Shown one piece after another: positions 9,576-17,803 of a stretch of 64,000 nt of DNA. The position numbers were made by a program, and so were the translations under genes. This DNA comes from Segetibacter sp. 3557_3. GTDB taxonomy: Bacteria > Bacteroidota > Bacteroidia > Chitinophagales > Chitinophagaceae. How positions within the stretch are numbered: the stretch's first letter is position 1; every line of letters starts with the position of its first letter. The notes under the pieces were generated by a model. That model had not been told where the DNA came from. It searched no databases and saw only the letters and a list, made by a program, of their open reading frames with translations. The DNA is taken from NCBI RefSeq assembly GCF_004354985.1, contig NZ_SMSK01000015.1, forward strand, positions 62,001 to 126,000, written 5' to 3'.

Positions 9576-9798
9576 ATTAGTTATCAAGCATTCGAAAACT
9601 TTAAAGATCAATTGGTTGCGTTGATGAAGCATAAGTGCACTTGTCCCAAACAAAACAGGAGATGTGACTTTAGCTTAAGCAATCGCCCGACAGAGTTGGT
9701 AGTTATTGTACGTCAGAAACCATATGTCCAACAATATTGATTGTTGCGGTACGCTCCGGAACAAGATCGTAACACTACAACGGGGTGCCAAAAGGGGA

Positions 9799-10734
9799 TT
9801 ATGGAATAGCAACCCTTGAAACACTAAATGGTAGAACAGGATTCCCGGTAGCTCTCCGGTTCAGCTGGCCGTTCACAACAAGGAAAAAGTCGCCTGCCTT
9901 TGCCATTGTAGTATTAAACAAAAGGTTGGTACCGAACCCATTACCAACAACACCGGCAGTAAAATCTTCGTTTAAGGTCACCGGGAAGATCAGGTTGGTT
10001 GCATTACGGGAAACATACAGCTTGGTTCCTTCAATATACAAGCCGTCTCCAGAGTTAACGGGTGTAGTCAGAGTGATTTCGGTAATGGCTTTTGAAGCTT
10101 TATCGATGCGGTAAAGCTTACCGGAAGAAGAAACAACAATTATGAGGTATTTATTATCGGGGGTATTCACAATTCCATTGGCGTTTGTGCCCGGACTAAT
10201 ATAGGGAATTTGGGCGTCGGTAAACGTAAGCCATTCTTCAGCATTGCCGGGTATACTTTCTACGGTACTAATCCGGTAGATCTTACGCTGCTGCGAGTCA
10301 GTAAAATAGATGTGCGTATCATCGGTAATACAATCATTGATAAACCCGGAGTTGAATAAGGCTTTGGTATCCCAGGTTTTAATCAGGGAACCATCAAGAT
10401 CGAAAACGTGAATTTTGTTGTCGGCTCCACCACATGCCCACAACCGGTATAGCTGATCGATCTTCAAACCCGTAACAGCCCTTCTACCCTGCAGCGGTCC
10501 GGGAGCAAACAGCTTTACCGCACCTGTTTCCACGTCTACCTGGTAAATGTCGCCATTGTTTGTACTGCCGGTGTAAAACAGCCCGGATCGGGAATTGTAA
10601 GCTATGCCTTCCGGGTAAAGCGTATCTCCTGGCAGTGCATAGGTTTCTTTCGCAATGTCTATTGCCAAATCATCCTTTTCGCAAGAAACAAGAAAGGTGA
10701 ACAATACAGCAACCAACAAAATCCTATTAAACAT
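9799..10734 (-). CDS. SMP-30/NHL-like beta-propeller lipoprotein
   Basis: This 311-residue protein has a lipobox (FLVSC, Cys18), so it is anchored in the cell envelope. The rest consists of repeating beta-propeller blades, with GIAYNSRSGLFYTGSTNNGDIYQVDV, GLKIDQLYRLWACGGADNKI and NGIVNTPDNKYLIIV-type segments as in the SMP-30/gluconolactonase and NHL families. Lactonase activity is possible but the metal ligands are not certain from inspection. It stands alone on the minus strand. Confidence 0.65.
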   Translation of the reverse strand: MFNRILLVAVLFTFLVSCEKDDLAIDIAKETYALPGDTLYPEGIAYNSRSGLFYTGSTNNGDIYQVDVETGAVKLFAPGPLQGRRAVTGLKIDQLYRLWACGGADNKIHVFDLDGSLIKTWDTKALFNSGFINDCITDDTHIYFTDSQQRKIYRISTVESIPGNAEEWLTFTDAQIPYISPGTNANGIVNTPDNKYLIIVVSSSGKLYRIDKASKAITEITLTTPVNSGDGLYIEGTKLYVSRNATNLIFPVTLNEDFTAGVVGNGFGTNLLFNTTMAKAGDFFLVVNGQLNRRATGNPVLPFSVSRVAIP

Positions 10735-10839
10735 AGCTAGCGTTTAAGAGCAAAACGTCTAAAAACTATGCCATCTGAAAACGCCGTAAATACATATGAA
10801 CACGTACTCAATTGTAAACCAATGGAAAGACGGATCTCG

Positions 10840-10945
10840 CTCAGCGAAGGCATTACAAGCACAACTGAGTGACCCCAGTCCCACTGGGGCAGCCGGGCGG
10901 GCAACAATGTCGAATAAAGCCATGCTGCTAGTCCCCAAAAAATCG
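10840..10945 (-). repeat. Dispersed palindromic element, copy B
   Basis: The core is at 10873-10901. The left arm has diverged to CCCCAGTCCCACTGGGG, itself a palindrome, and the right arm keeps AGCCGGGCGGG. On the minus strand it is preceded by TTTTTTGGGGAC and ACATTGTTG, and followed by GGTCACTCAGTTGT. A small minus-strand frame (10759-11010) runs through it and is not a gene. Confidence 0.75.
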
Positions 10946-11077
10946 TTGTAATCGAAGTTTATAATAAGCCGGTCGCAAATAGCCATGCAACCGAAATTAA
11001 ACAAGTACATTACTTCATCATCATTATTAATGTATGCTGATCCTTCTGCAAGGGTAATTAATAATTAATTAAAATAT

Positions 11078-11941
11078 TCACTCTGCCAGCATGTTACGTC
11101 TCTGTTCCCATTGACTAGGCTGAAAGCTGCTCTCAGTATCACCGGTTCTGATTTTCGAAAAGGGAAGACGAAGCAGGAATTGCACGGTCAACTCGGTATG
11201 ATCCAGATAATTTGCTGAACCGGTTACGATGGATTGTTGCGGAACGTTGAGCAAAGCAGTCTTATGCAAACGATCCCAAAATGAAAAGATCACCGAATAG
11301 TTACTATCTGCCTGGTGCTTTTCCACCGAATGGTGAATACCGTGCATCCGCGGAGTTACAATCACCTTGTTGAGCCGCTTTTCAAGTTGATAAGTTAACC
11401 GCAGGTTGCTGTGATGGAACTGGGTAGCGGTTTCAAACAGGATTTCGTATAGCAAAACGGTGAACGGGCTCGCACCGATCGCGAATACACAAAAGCCGCG
11501 GTAAAAAACAGACCCGATCAGCTCGCCAAAATGAAACCTTAATGCGGTGCTTACATCAAGATCCGGATCGGTATGATGAACGAGGTGAAATCGCCAAAGT
11601 ATTGGCAGTTTATGGTTTAGAATATGCCAGAGATAGTTGGTATAGTCTAGCAATAAAAACGCAATCAACCCCTTTACTGATCGGGGTGCCTGGTAGCGGT
11701 GGTTCAAGCCAATACCTGTCCCGGCGCTTTTGCGGGCAAGTTGAACAAGCACGGGTAAGAGGATAAACCGCAATAGCGTAAACGCAGGAACGGAGACAAG
11801 TGCATTCACAACAACCCTGGAGGCACGGGATAGTTTTCGTTTTCGGAGTGCTCTGTTGCCCTCCAGTAAAAACAAGGTTACAAAAACAACGGTTAAAACG
11901 GGGGTTCCTTTACGGTCAAATATGCGGTGAATAAGTTTCAT
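11078..11941 (-). CDS. Sterol desaturase / fatty acid hydroxylase family protein
   Basis: This is an integral membrane non-haem di-iron enzyme of the fatty acid hydroxylase superfamily, which hydroxylates or desaturates lipids. The histidine boxes are visible: HILNHK (about residue 107), HLVHHTD, FHHSNL and HGIHHSVEKH. Hydrophobic segments flank them. The length of 287 residues fits the family. It lies 82 bp downstream of the arsenosugar-type operon on the same strand, so read-through is possible. A role with arsenolipids would be speculation; a lipid substrate of another kind is as likely. Confidence 0.85.
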   Translation of the reverse strand: MKLIHRIFDRKGTPVLTVVFVTLFLLEGNRALRKRKLSRASRVVVNALVSVPAFTLLRFILLPVLVQLARKSAGTGIGLNHRYQAPRSVKGLIAFLLLDYTNYLWHILNHKLPILWRFHLVHHTDPDLDVSTALRFHFGELIGSVFYRGFCVFAIGASPFTVLLYEILFETATQFHHSNLRLTYQLEKRLNKVIVTPRMHGIHHSVEKHQADSNYSVIFSFWDRLHKTALLNVPQQSIVTGSANYLDHTELTVQFLLRLPFSKIRTGDTESSFQPSQWEQRRNMLAE

Positions 11942-12023
11942 AGCATTGTTTTACAGACCATGCCAGTAAACAACTGTGCACTTATGGTTCAGGCCAGGGC
12001 TGATATTTAACTTGACTACAATA

Positions 12024-13091
12024 TTATTTTCGCAGCTTTTCGCCCTCGCTTTTCCCGGGCTGCAAAGTAACATCCTGGTTAAGGCCTAGCTCCTTCTGCT
12101 TTTCGGGGGATGAATTTTCAGGCGTGATGCCAAACCGCAACATCCACGAACGAATACCGGTCTTGGCCTCCTTCCACAAGTTTGTCTTCCGCTTAAAGCC
12201 ATACGCCCGGTATTTACCGGGGCTTACTTTGCCTTTAGCATTAACAAAATTCGCGAAATCACCTACCCATCTTTCGAACGATTGCATAAATTCCTGTTCG
12301 GCAATCATATGTTCTGCCTGGTTTTCGCTGTATTTGCGTCCTTTGCCACTAGTACAATGTTGCCAAAGCTGGTCGGGCACCTCTACCCCACCATAACGGC
12401 ATTGCCACACGAGTGGTGCGTAGGCATCCCTTTCATTTTCAAACGGTTCCTGCTCTGGAGTAAAATATTGCTTGTGTTTCAGCACCTTCGGCCTGCCCTG
12501 CTCATCCATTTCATCCCCACCCTCATCACCATAACAGAAAAAGCCGGCGGTTCTACCTTCAAGGTGATTTACGCTAAGTTCGTTCCAGAGTGCTGTCTTT
12601 TCCAGCGCAATCGCTTTCTCTGGATCCTTATGGTCAATAAGGCTTTCATCGGGATTTCCGCCGTTCATACAAACAAGCCGGTCAAACATCAACTTCAGAT
12701 TGCTGCTTGGTGAATACCAATTGATGGGACCAATGATCGCCCATGCATCGGCCATATCAAGGCGGGCATACAGGTCCATCTCCCACATCAGGTCTTTCTC
12801 CATCAGGCTGCCTTTTTCGTAACAATTACACGGCCATACACACAGCGCCATGGAAGTAGACACACAGGCGTTACAACTCCTGATCTGGGCGCGGCTATAA
12901 ACATTACCAAGATCCTCATAGTCGATTTCCCAATCCTGTGGCAGCATCTCCGCCATCTTCAGCATCAGGGTTCTGGATTTACCATCCACTCCCGGGCAGT
13001 TGTATTGCCTTCTTTGCGAGCCGGAAATGATCAGTACCCGGAAGGGTCGTTGTTCGGGTGGAAGTTTCGCATTATCGTCGTTTGGCTTCAT
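12024..13091 (-). CDS. Flavodoxin-fold NAD(P)H-dependent oxidoreductase
   Basis: This is an FMN-binding oxidoreductase of the NADPH-dependent FMN reductase type. The N-terminal RVLIISGSQRRQ is the phosphate-binding loop, and IIGPINWYSPSSNLKLMFDRL is the flavin-proximal loop. Several Cys residues (RSCNACVSTSMALCVWPCNC) resemble iron-sulfur flavoproteins. I chose the ATG at 13091 because the longer frame would overlap the GT2 gene. This start lies 3 bp after that gene's stop codon, so translation is probably coupled. It is last in the arsenosugar-type operon and could reduce or handle an arsenical or quinone; that is inference. Confidence 0.75.
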   Translation of the reverse strand: MKPNDDNAKLPPEQRPFRVLIISGSQRRQYNCPGVDGKSRTLMLKMAEMLPQDWEIDYEDLGNVYSRAQIRSCNACVSTSMALCVWPCNCYEKGSLMEKDLMWEMDLYARLDMADAWAIIGPINWYSPSSNLKLMFDRLVCMNGGNPDESLIDHKDPEKAIALEKTALWNELSVNHLEGRTAGFFCYGDEGGDEMDEQGRPKVLKHKQYFTPEQEPFENERDAYAPLVWQCRYGGVEVPDQLWQHCTSGKGRKYSENQAEHMIAEQEFMQSFERWVGDFANFVNAKGKVSPGKYRAYGFKRKTNLWKEAKTGIRSWMLRFGITPENSSPEKQKELGLNQDVTLQPGKSEGEKLRK

Positions 13092-13093
13092 GG

Positions 13094-13789
13094 TTATAGT
13101 TTGTGCTTTCGGATAAGTGATTTGTAAACCTTTACAAGGTGTTCCTGGGAATAGCCCAGGTAATACAACAACCATATCCTGAAAAAGATTAGCTGCATAT
13201 TATAGATCCCGTTATCGTGGTATTTTCGGGCAGAGGTGGTCATCGCTGCATTCATTACCTTGAACCGGCCAAACCGTTTGATGCGACCGATGATCTCCTG
13301 GTCTTCCATAACCACGAGTTCTTCGCGGTAACCACCAGCGTTCCCGAATACCTCTTTTGTTACAAAAAGACTCTGATCACCAAACCGCACCGCATCTACA
13401 TTGAAGCGGGTGAACCAACAATTTGCTTTTAAAAACCAGTGTGCATAGTCGAACTGCAGCCTGAAACAACCGCTAATGGCACCATTCTCCAGCGCCTTGT
13501 TAATGTATACCGTAAAATTTGGTGGCGGAATACTATCTGCATGCAAAAAATATAGCACTTCTCCCCTTGCCATAGCCGCACCAGCATTCATTTGTGCTCC
13601 CCTGCCCTTTTTATGGCTAATCAGGGTTTTGGCACCGCATCGTTGCGCAATGTCGAAGGTTGCATCGGAACTTCCACCATCCACCACGATTAATTCCAAA
13701 GGTTGGTCGCCCTTTTCAGCCAGTACCCTATGGATAGTGGTTGCTATCTGGTCGGCCTCGTTATAAGTTGGTATGATTATGCTGATCAT
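13094..13789 (-). CDS. GT2 family glycosyltransferase, arsenosugar-cluster type
   Basis: The 231-residue GT-A fold enzyme starts MISIIIPTYNEADQI and has VVDGGSSDATFDIA (donor loop), HADSIPPP (the acidic metal site of the fold) and EDQEIIGRIKRFG. It belongs to the small group named rSAM/selenodomain-associated transferase 2 (TIGR04283), found beside ArsS. It has no membrane helix besides a weak C-terminal hydrophobic stretch. The start overlaps the end of the upstream small gene by 29 bp. It would transfer the sugar in the last steps of arsenosugar formation; the acceptor is unknown. Confidence 0.85.
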   Translation of the reverse strand: MISIIIPTYNEADQIATTIHRVLAEKGDQPLELIVVDGGSSDATFDIAQRCGAKTLISHKKGRGAQMNAGAAMARGEVLYFLHADSIPPPNFTVYINKALENGAISGCFRLQFDYAHWFLKANCWFTRFNVDAVRFGDQSLFVTKEVFGNAGGYREELVVMEDQEIIGRIKRFGRFKVMNAAMTTSARKYHDNGIYNMQLIFFRIWLLYYLGYSQEHLVKVYKSLIRKHKL

Positions 13790-14147
13790 AGGTGGCTAAT
13801 GCTGATAATAGCAGCTCCTGTAAGTCGTTGAGCGTGCGACATTCATTTATTTGGTTGTTGCTGACAAAAAGGGTTAATGAGTCGTCAGAACGTATGAAAA
13901 CCGCCGGAAGAGCAACGCCTGAGGTGTTCAGCCGGGCGAACTCATCTTTATGAAGAAAGCTCACCTTTATAGGTAATTGGCTGATAAAGTCTTTCCATTG
14001 CTGCTTAACGGTGAAGTTGCCATAAGTCAGGGCACATAAACGGCATTGGTAGGTGGAAGGTGCAATAATCTTGTGAGCGAAGTCGGTAAGGGAGTCAAAT
14101 AGTCCGCTCCCGGCGTTGTACACAAATATGAGCTCAGATCTGGACAT
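13761..14147 (-). CDS. Conserved small protein of the arsenosugar-type cluster, function unknown
   Basis: I do not know a named function. The 129-residue protein starts MSRSELIFVYNAGSGLFDSL. It has a CRLCALTYG motif (CxxC) and later LPAVFIRSDD. The CxxC plus a downstream Pro-containing strand could suit a thioredoxin-like fold, but this is a guess. I placed the start at 14147, because a longer frame upstream runs into the dispersed repeat (14181-14230). Its end overlaps the GT2 gene start by 29 bp, so it is in the operon. Similar proteins with the YNAGSG opening occur next to ArsS genes in Bacteroidota, as I recall. Confidence 0.7.
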   Translation of the reverse strand: MSRSELIFVYNAGSGLFDSLTDFAHKIIAPSTYQCRLCALTYGNFTVKQQWKDFISQLPIKVSFLHKDEFARLNTSGVALPAVFIRSDDSLTLFVSNNQINECRTLNDLQELLLSALATYDQHNHTNL

Positions 14148-14149
14148 GT

Positions 14150-14245
14150 TCTTTCTTTTGGCGACCAGCCCCGGTGCTTCGGGGAACATCGTTGCCCGCC
14201 CGGCTGCGCCAGTCGGACGGGTGCCACTCACTTATACTTTCTGTT
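14150..14245 (+). repeat. Dispersed palindromic element, copy C
   Basis: The core at 14195-14221 has CCCGCCCGGCTG and CAGTCGGACGGG arms around CGC. The order of blocks is TTCTTTTGG, CCCCGGTGCTTCGGGG (its own hairpin), AACATCGTTG, the core, TGCCACTCACTTATAC. It lies inside the operon, between the DUF2064 gene and the CxxC protein gene. Confidence 0.85.
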
Positions 14246-14412
14246 CGCTATGGAGCAGGTTGGGTTTTGATGAATGTAAAAGTTTAGGTTCAGACTAAAA
14301 ATTATATGTTCAACACTAACCTAAATTAATTGATAATGAACAGCGTAGGCATAAAATAAAGTATCTTGACTCCCCTGAATTTTCGTTTAACCATTGATAG
14401 TCACCAATCGAT

Positions 14413-14994
14413 TTATATCCGCTTGAGGTCATTTTCTTCATCTATATCGTTCAGCACAGGCAAAAGAAAATACGAAAGATCCAGTTCCGTGATGGCGTTG
14501 ATAGTTGAACTAAAAACGGAACTACTACTCCATTGCACATTTTCAAACAGGGGTTCCCAGAGACGCTTCATACCAAGCAAGTAATAGCCGCCGTCATTTG
14601 CCGGACCAATTACCACATCATGACTGTCCAATTGATCGAATGCAGCCCCGATGATTTCTGGAGTAATCTCCAAACAATCGCTGCCTATGATCACAGCCTT
14701 AGCATACCCAGACTGAAACGCATGACGGAAAGCATGCTTCATTTTCTCGCCCAGGTCTCCCTTTGTTTGCAGTAGCTTCTGGTACCCGCTCCACTGATCC
14801 TCCTGTTCAATATAATCTGAATAGCATATGATCTTTTCGCTCGCGACGCTTTTCGCCACCAGGCTGGTATAATTCAGCAGGGCACTGTAAATACGAAATG
14901 CGGCTTCATCGCCCATGGTTGCGGCAAGCCGTGTTTTTACCTTGCCATACACCGGGTTGCGAATAAAAACGAGCAAAACATCTTTGCTCATCAT
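14413..14994 (-). CDS. DUF2064 glycosyltransferase/nucleotidyltransferase-like protein, arsenosugar-cluster type
   Basis: This 193-residue GT-A fold protein is of the DUF2064 group (rSAM/selenodomain-associated transferase 1, TIGR04282). The N-terminus has LVFIRNPVYGKVKTRLA, like the nucleotide-binding G-x-x-K-T-R-L loop of sugar nucleotidyltransferases, followed by VIIGSDCLEITPEII and IGPANDGGYYLLGM (metal site). It starts with ATG inside the ATGA overlap with the PNP gene, so translation is coupled. Together with PNP it could turn a ribose-1-phosphate into a nucleotide-activated sugar; that is inference. Confidence 0.85.
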   Translation of the reverse strand: MMSKDVLLVFIRNPVYGKVKTRLAATMGDEAAFRIYSALLNYTSLVAKSVASEKIICYSDYIEQEDQWSGYQKLLQTKGDLGEKMKHAFRHAFQSGYAKAVIIGSDCLEITPEIIGAAFDQLDSHDVVIGPANDGGYYLLGMKRLWEPLFENVQWSSSSVFSSTINAITELDLSYFLLPVLNDIDEENDLKRI

Positions 14995-15800
14995 ATGGCC
15001 AGGATAACTTGTTCAAACAGTTTACTTAGTTTCCCATCAGCCTTACCTGCAACCTCAATGATCTCGCTGATGTTTACCGGCTTTAAATTGTCAGGGTCAC
15101 ATTCATCTGTAACCACTGAAATTGCCGCACAGGGCAACTGCATGTGATTGGCCGCAATTACCTCCGGAACAGTCGACATGCCAACCAGGTCGGCACCAAT
15201 TACCTTAAGATATCGATATTCGGCACGGGTTTCCAGGTTCGGCCCGTTTACGGCAGCATAAACCCCTTTTTGTAAGGTGATACCCATCGTTTGGGCGTTC
15301 GACAAAAGCAAATCATTGAGTACAGGACTGTATGGCGCACTCATATCCGGGAAACGTTCACCCAATTGATCCAGGTTTTTACCCGTGAGCGGGTTACCTG
15401 ATTGCAGGTTGATGTGATCATCGATCAGGACCAGGTCACCTTGCTTATAATTAAGATTTATTCCACCGGCTGCATTCGATAACAGCAGGTACTGTACACC
15501 CAATAATTTCATCACCCGCACCGGGAATACAATCTCAGGCATTGAGTAGCCTTCATATGCATGAAAACGTCCCTGCATGATCAACACCGACTTGTTCCCT
15601 ATGGTGCCATACACCAGGTTACCCTTATGAAACTCTACCGTGGCAACGGGAAAACCCGGAATATCCGCATAAGGGATGGTCTGTTGAATATTTACGTAGT
15701 TAAGCAAATGGTGTAAACCGGTTCCTAAAACAATTCCGATGTCAGCAAGGGTAACTTGGTGTTCTACTAAATATTGATGCGCCGTTGTAATTGCTTGCAT
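14991..15800 (-). CDS. Purine nucleoside phosphorylase (trimeric PNP/MTAP family)
   Basis: The enzyme splits purine nucleosides with phosphate into base and ribose 1-phosphate. Family motifs are GTGLHHL (phosphate), MQGRFHAYEGYS (76-86), SNAAGGIN, NGPNLETRAEYR (185-196) and VGMSTVPEV. The base-recognition loop reads VVTDECDP, with Asp232 where 6-oxopurine PNPs have Asn, as in the TD of methylthioadenosine phosphorylase. This suggests it may accept adenine nucleosides. The gene lies between arsS and the DUF2064 gene, so its natural substrate could be the arsenical adenosine that ArsS makes. It might equally be the housekeeping PNP, because I see no other copy here. Confidence 0.9.
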   Translation of the reverse strand: MQAITTAHQYLVEHQVTLADIGIVLGTGLHHLLNYVNIQQTIPYADIPGFPVATVEFHKGNLVYGTIGNKSVLIMQGRFHAYEGYSMPEIVFPVRVMKLLGVQYLLLSNAAGGINLNYKQGDLVLIDDHINLQSGNPLTGKNLDQLGERFPDMSAPYSPVLNDLLLSNAQTMGITLQKGVYAAVNGPNLETRAEYRYLKVIGADLVGMSTVPEVIAANHMQLPCAAISVVTDECDPDNLKPVNISEIIEVAGKADGKLSKLFEQVILAI

Positions 15801-15925
15801 ATCGATGTGGTTCGGAGATTTAATCTGAAAGGTATTTTCGGCAGATAATCCATCCGGCTTTTTGATTTATTAATCGGTACCGGTGTTTAACCCTTTTGCC
15901 GCTGCGAGCTCAACTATGACCAGGA

Positions 15926-16978
15926 TCATACAACAGCTCCACCACAACTTGAGCCTGCACCGGCCGTACATCCATAACAATGTTGCCCGATGATGATGTT
16001 GCGGTCGTTTAGCATGCCGGTATCGAAGTCCGAGATGTGCTGCGATGAACAACTCACTTTTAGATCCAGCATCTGGTTGAAATCGCAATCATACAGATAC
16101 CCATCCCAACCAATGGAGATGGTGTTCCTGCACATTACATTAGCTGCAGCAGCGGGATTATAAGCTGCGACGAGCTTTTCCATGTACCGCTCATAGTTTC
16201 CACTCTGTAACAGGTAATCGAGAAATCTGCTTATTGGCAAATTGGTAATTGCAAACAGATTATTGAACCGAATACCGAAGTCTTTCATCAGCGCCTGTTT
16301 GTACTCACTTTCCAATGCTTCCTGTGCTGCAGGTAAAAACGAACCTGCCGGGTTATAAACCAGGTTTAGGATCAAATTCGTACCATCCATACCATAGCCT
16401 GCCTGGTTTAGCCACCTGAGCGCCTGGATGCTATCATCAAATACCCCATCACCACGCTGCCGGTCTGTTCTATCGCGGGTATAAAAGGGAAGCGAGGATA
16501 CAACTTCAACCCGGTGCATTTTGTAAAAATCCGGCAGATCGTGGTACTTTTTATTGGCAAGCAAGATAGTAAGGTTGCAACGAACAATGATGTGCTTTCC
16601 TAAGTCGCTGATTTCTTCAACAAACCACCGGAAATCGGGGTTCATCTCGGGTGCACCACCAGTCAGGTCAACAGTGGTCAACTGCGGGTGTGCTCGGAGG
16701 ACTTCCAGGCACTGCTGCATGGTAGACCTAGTCATGATCTCTTTGCGATCGGGACCAGCATCTACATGACAGTGTTTGCAAACCTGGTTACACATCTTGC
16801 CCAGGTTCACCTGGAATACTTGTAGGTCGGTAGGCCTCAGTGGAAACAGCCCGCTTTGCTCAAGTTTTTGTTGAAATGGAACTAATGGAAATTCATTACG
16901 CTGCCGGTCTTCCAGTATGTGTATTTGTTCCGAAACATCTGCCAGTACACTTTTACGCGCTTTTAAAGACTTGATCAT
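15926..16978 (-). CDS. arsS: Arsenosugar biosynthesis radical SAM protein ArsS
   Basis: ArsS transfers the 5'-deoxyadenosyl group of SAM to dimethylated arsenic, giving a dimethylarsinoyl-adenosine precursor of arsenosugars. Counted from the GTG at 16984, the 4Fe-4S site is Cys65-x3-Cys69-x2-Cys72 (CNQVCKHC), followed by DLTGGAPEMNPDF as the SAM/GGxP-type motif. The C-terminus HCYGCTAGAGSSCGG is the mark of this family; some relatives carry selenocysteine there. Two starts are possible: GTG at 16984, overlapping the upstream stop codon, and ATG at 16978. I chose the ATG. No arsM gene is adjacent, although ArsS needs methylated arsenic. Confidence 0.92.
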   Translation of the reverse strand: MIKSLKARKSVLADVSEQIHILEDRQRNEFPLVPFQQKLEQSGLFPLRPTDLQVFQVNLGKMCNQVCKHCHVDAGPDRKEIMTRSTMQQCLEVLRAHPQLTTVDLTGGAPEMNPDFRWFVEEISDLGKHIIVRCNLTILLANKKYHDLPDFYKMHRVEVVSSLPFYTRDRTDRQRGDGVFDDSIQALRWLNQAGYGMDGTNLILNLVYNPAGSFLPAAQEALESEYKQALMKDFGIRFNNLFAITNLPISRFLDYLLQSGNYERYMEKLVAAYNPAAAANVMCRNTISIGWDGYLYDCDFNQMLDLKVSCSSQHISDFDTGMLNDRNIIIGQHCYGCTAGAGSSCGGAVV

Positions 16979-16980
16979 GC

Positions 16981-17322
16981 TCACATTGCTATTTCTTTTA
17001 CCTTATTCATCATCTGTACCCCGTGCACAAGTGAGGCGCCACCACGGATTGCACACGCAACGTGTACGGCTTCCATCATCTGGGCCTCACTCCACCCTTT
17101 TTCATAAGCATCACTGCTGTAAGCATCAATACAGTAGGGACATTGTACCGCATGGGAAACGGCTAATGCAATCAACGACTTTTCACGTGCCGTAAGCGCA
17201 CTGTCTTTAAAGACTTCGCCATAGTAACTGAAGAACTTCTCTCCCATTTCCTTCTGAAAATCGGCTACGTTTCCAAACTTCTTTAAATCATCCGAATTGT
17301 AATAGCTGTTCATAGTTTTCAA
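16981..17322 (-). CDS. AhpD/CMD-like protein associated with arsenosugar genes
   Basis: A 113-residue carboxymuconolactone decarboxylase-like protein, usually named arsenosugar biosynthesis-associated peroxidase-like protein. The AhpD-type motif is visible as AVSHAVQCPYCIDAYSSDA, with Cys-x2-Cys and the preceding acidic/His residues of the proton relay. It is the first gene of the operon and its stop codon overlaps the possible arsS GTG start. A thiol peroxidase or reductase role for an arsenic intermediate is inference. Confidence 0.85.
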   Translation of the reverse strand: MKTMNSYYNSDDLKKFGNVADFQKEMGEKFFSYYGEVFKDSALTAREKSLIALAVSHAVQCPYCIDAYSSDAYEKGWSEAQMMEAVHVACAIRGGASLVHGVQMMNKVKEIAM

Positions 17323-17803
17323 TTATAAATTTCATGCCCTTCTGCGGGCAAAACAATCAGGATACCTTTTCATAAACATGACTCAACGGTGGCAGAATTA
17401 CCATTATCCTGCTGGCTGGCCCTATCATCATTGAACTTAACAATTTCGTTTGGTTTTGGTTAACCATCATCTAAAAAAGTCGAATTGGTTGGGGTAGGTA
17501 AACTGAGCCTGTTCATTCCATGCATAAAGCGCTGACCGGACCGTTATCGAGGTGAACACATGCAGGCTACATGGCGTTCGCCCGAAAGTCATTGGTTTGA
17601 AAAGACCACTGCCGGTTCACTTTCACCTACCCCAACCTTTTGTCTATCTTCGCCGCGGTTATTGCTGAAAGCTTTCAACACGCTTAGCCAGCTTGAATGT
17701 AAGCACCCGGTGAAATCAAGCGACGCATCGCAGTCCTACGGCAATTGCTTAAGTGCTCTGAGGTGTTCAAGCTGGTGACGGAGACCTGAACAAAGACATG
17801 TAA
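17323..17803. other. Divergent intergenic region of the arsenosugar operon and the CDF transporter
   Basis: The 480-bp region should hold both divergent promoters. A plus-strand frame at 17560-17778 has no recognisable content. The visible feature is an inverted repeat at 17487-17499 and 17625-17637. Confidence 0.5.
17487..17637. repeat. 13-bp perfect inverted repeat enclosing 125 bp
   Basis: The left arm GGTTGGGGTAGGT and the right arm ACCTACCCCAACC are perfect. The similarity extends inward to about 23 bp with a few changes and one indel. No clear target duplication flanks it. It could be a decayed miniature transposon or paired regulatory sites. Confidence 0.6.

Noticed and set aside
10759-11010. 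Small minus-strand gene
   Set aside because: The frame is opened by the GC-rich repeat copy B; the product has no signal or domain.
14147-14231. N-terminal extension of the CxxC protein
   Set aside because: The extension is translated from the repeat copy C; the ATG at 14147 gives the family-like start.
17560-17778. Small gene before the CDF transporter
   Set aside because: It crosses one arm of the inverted repeat and lacks any domain or start signal.
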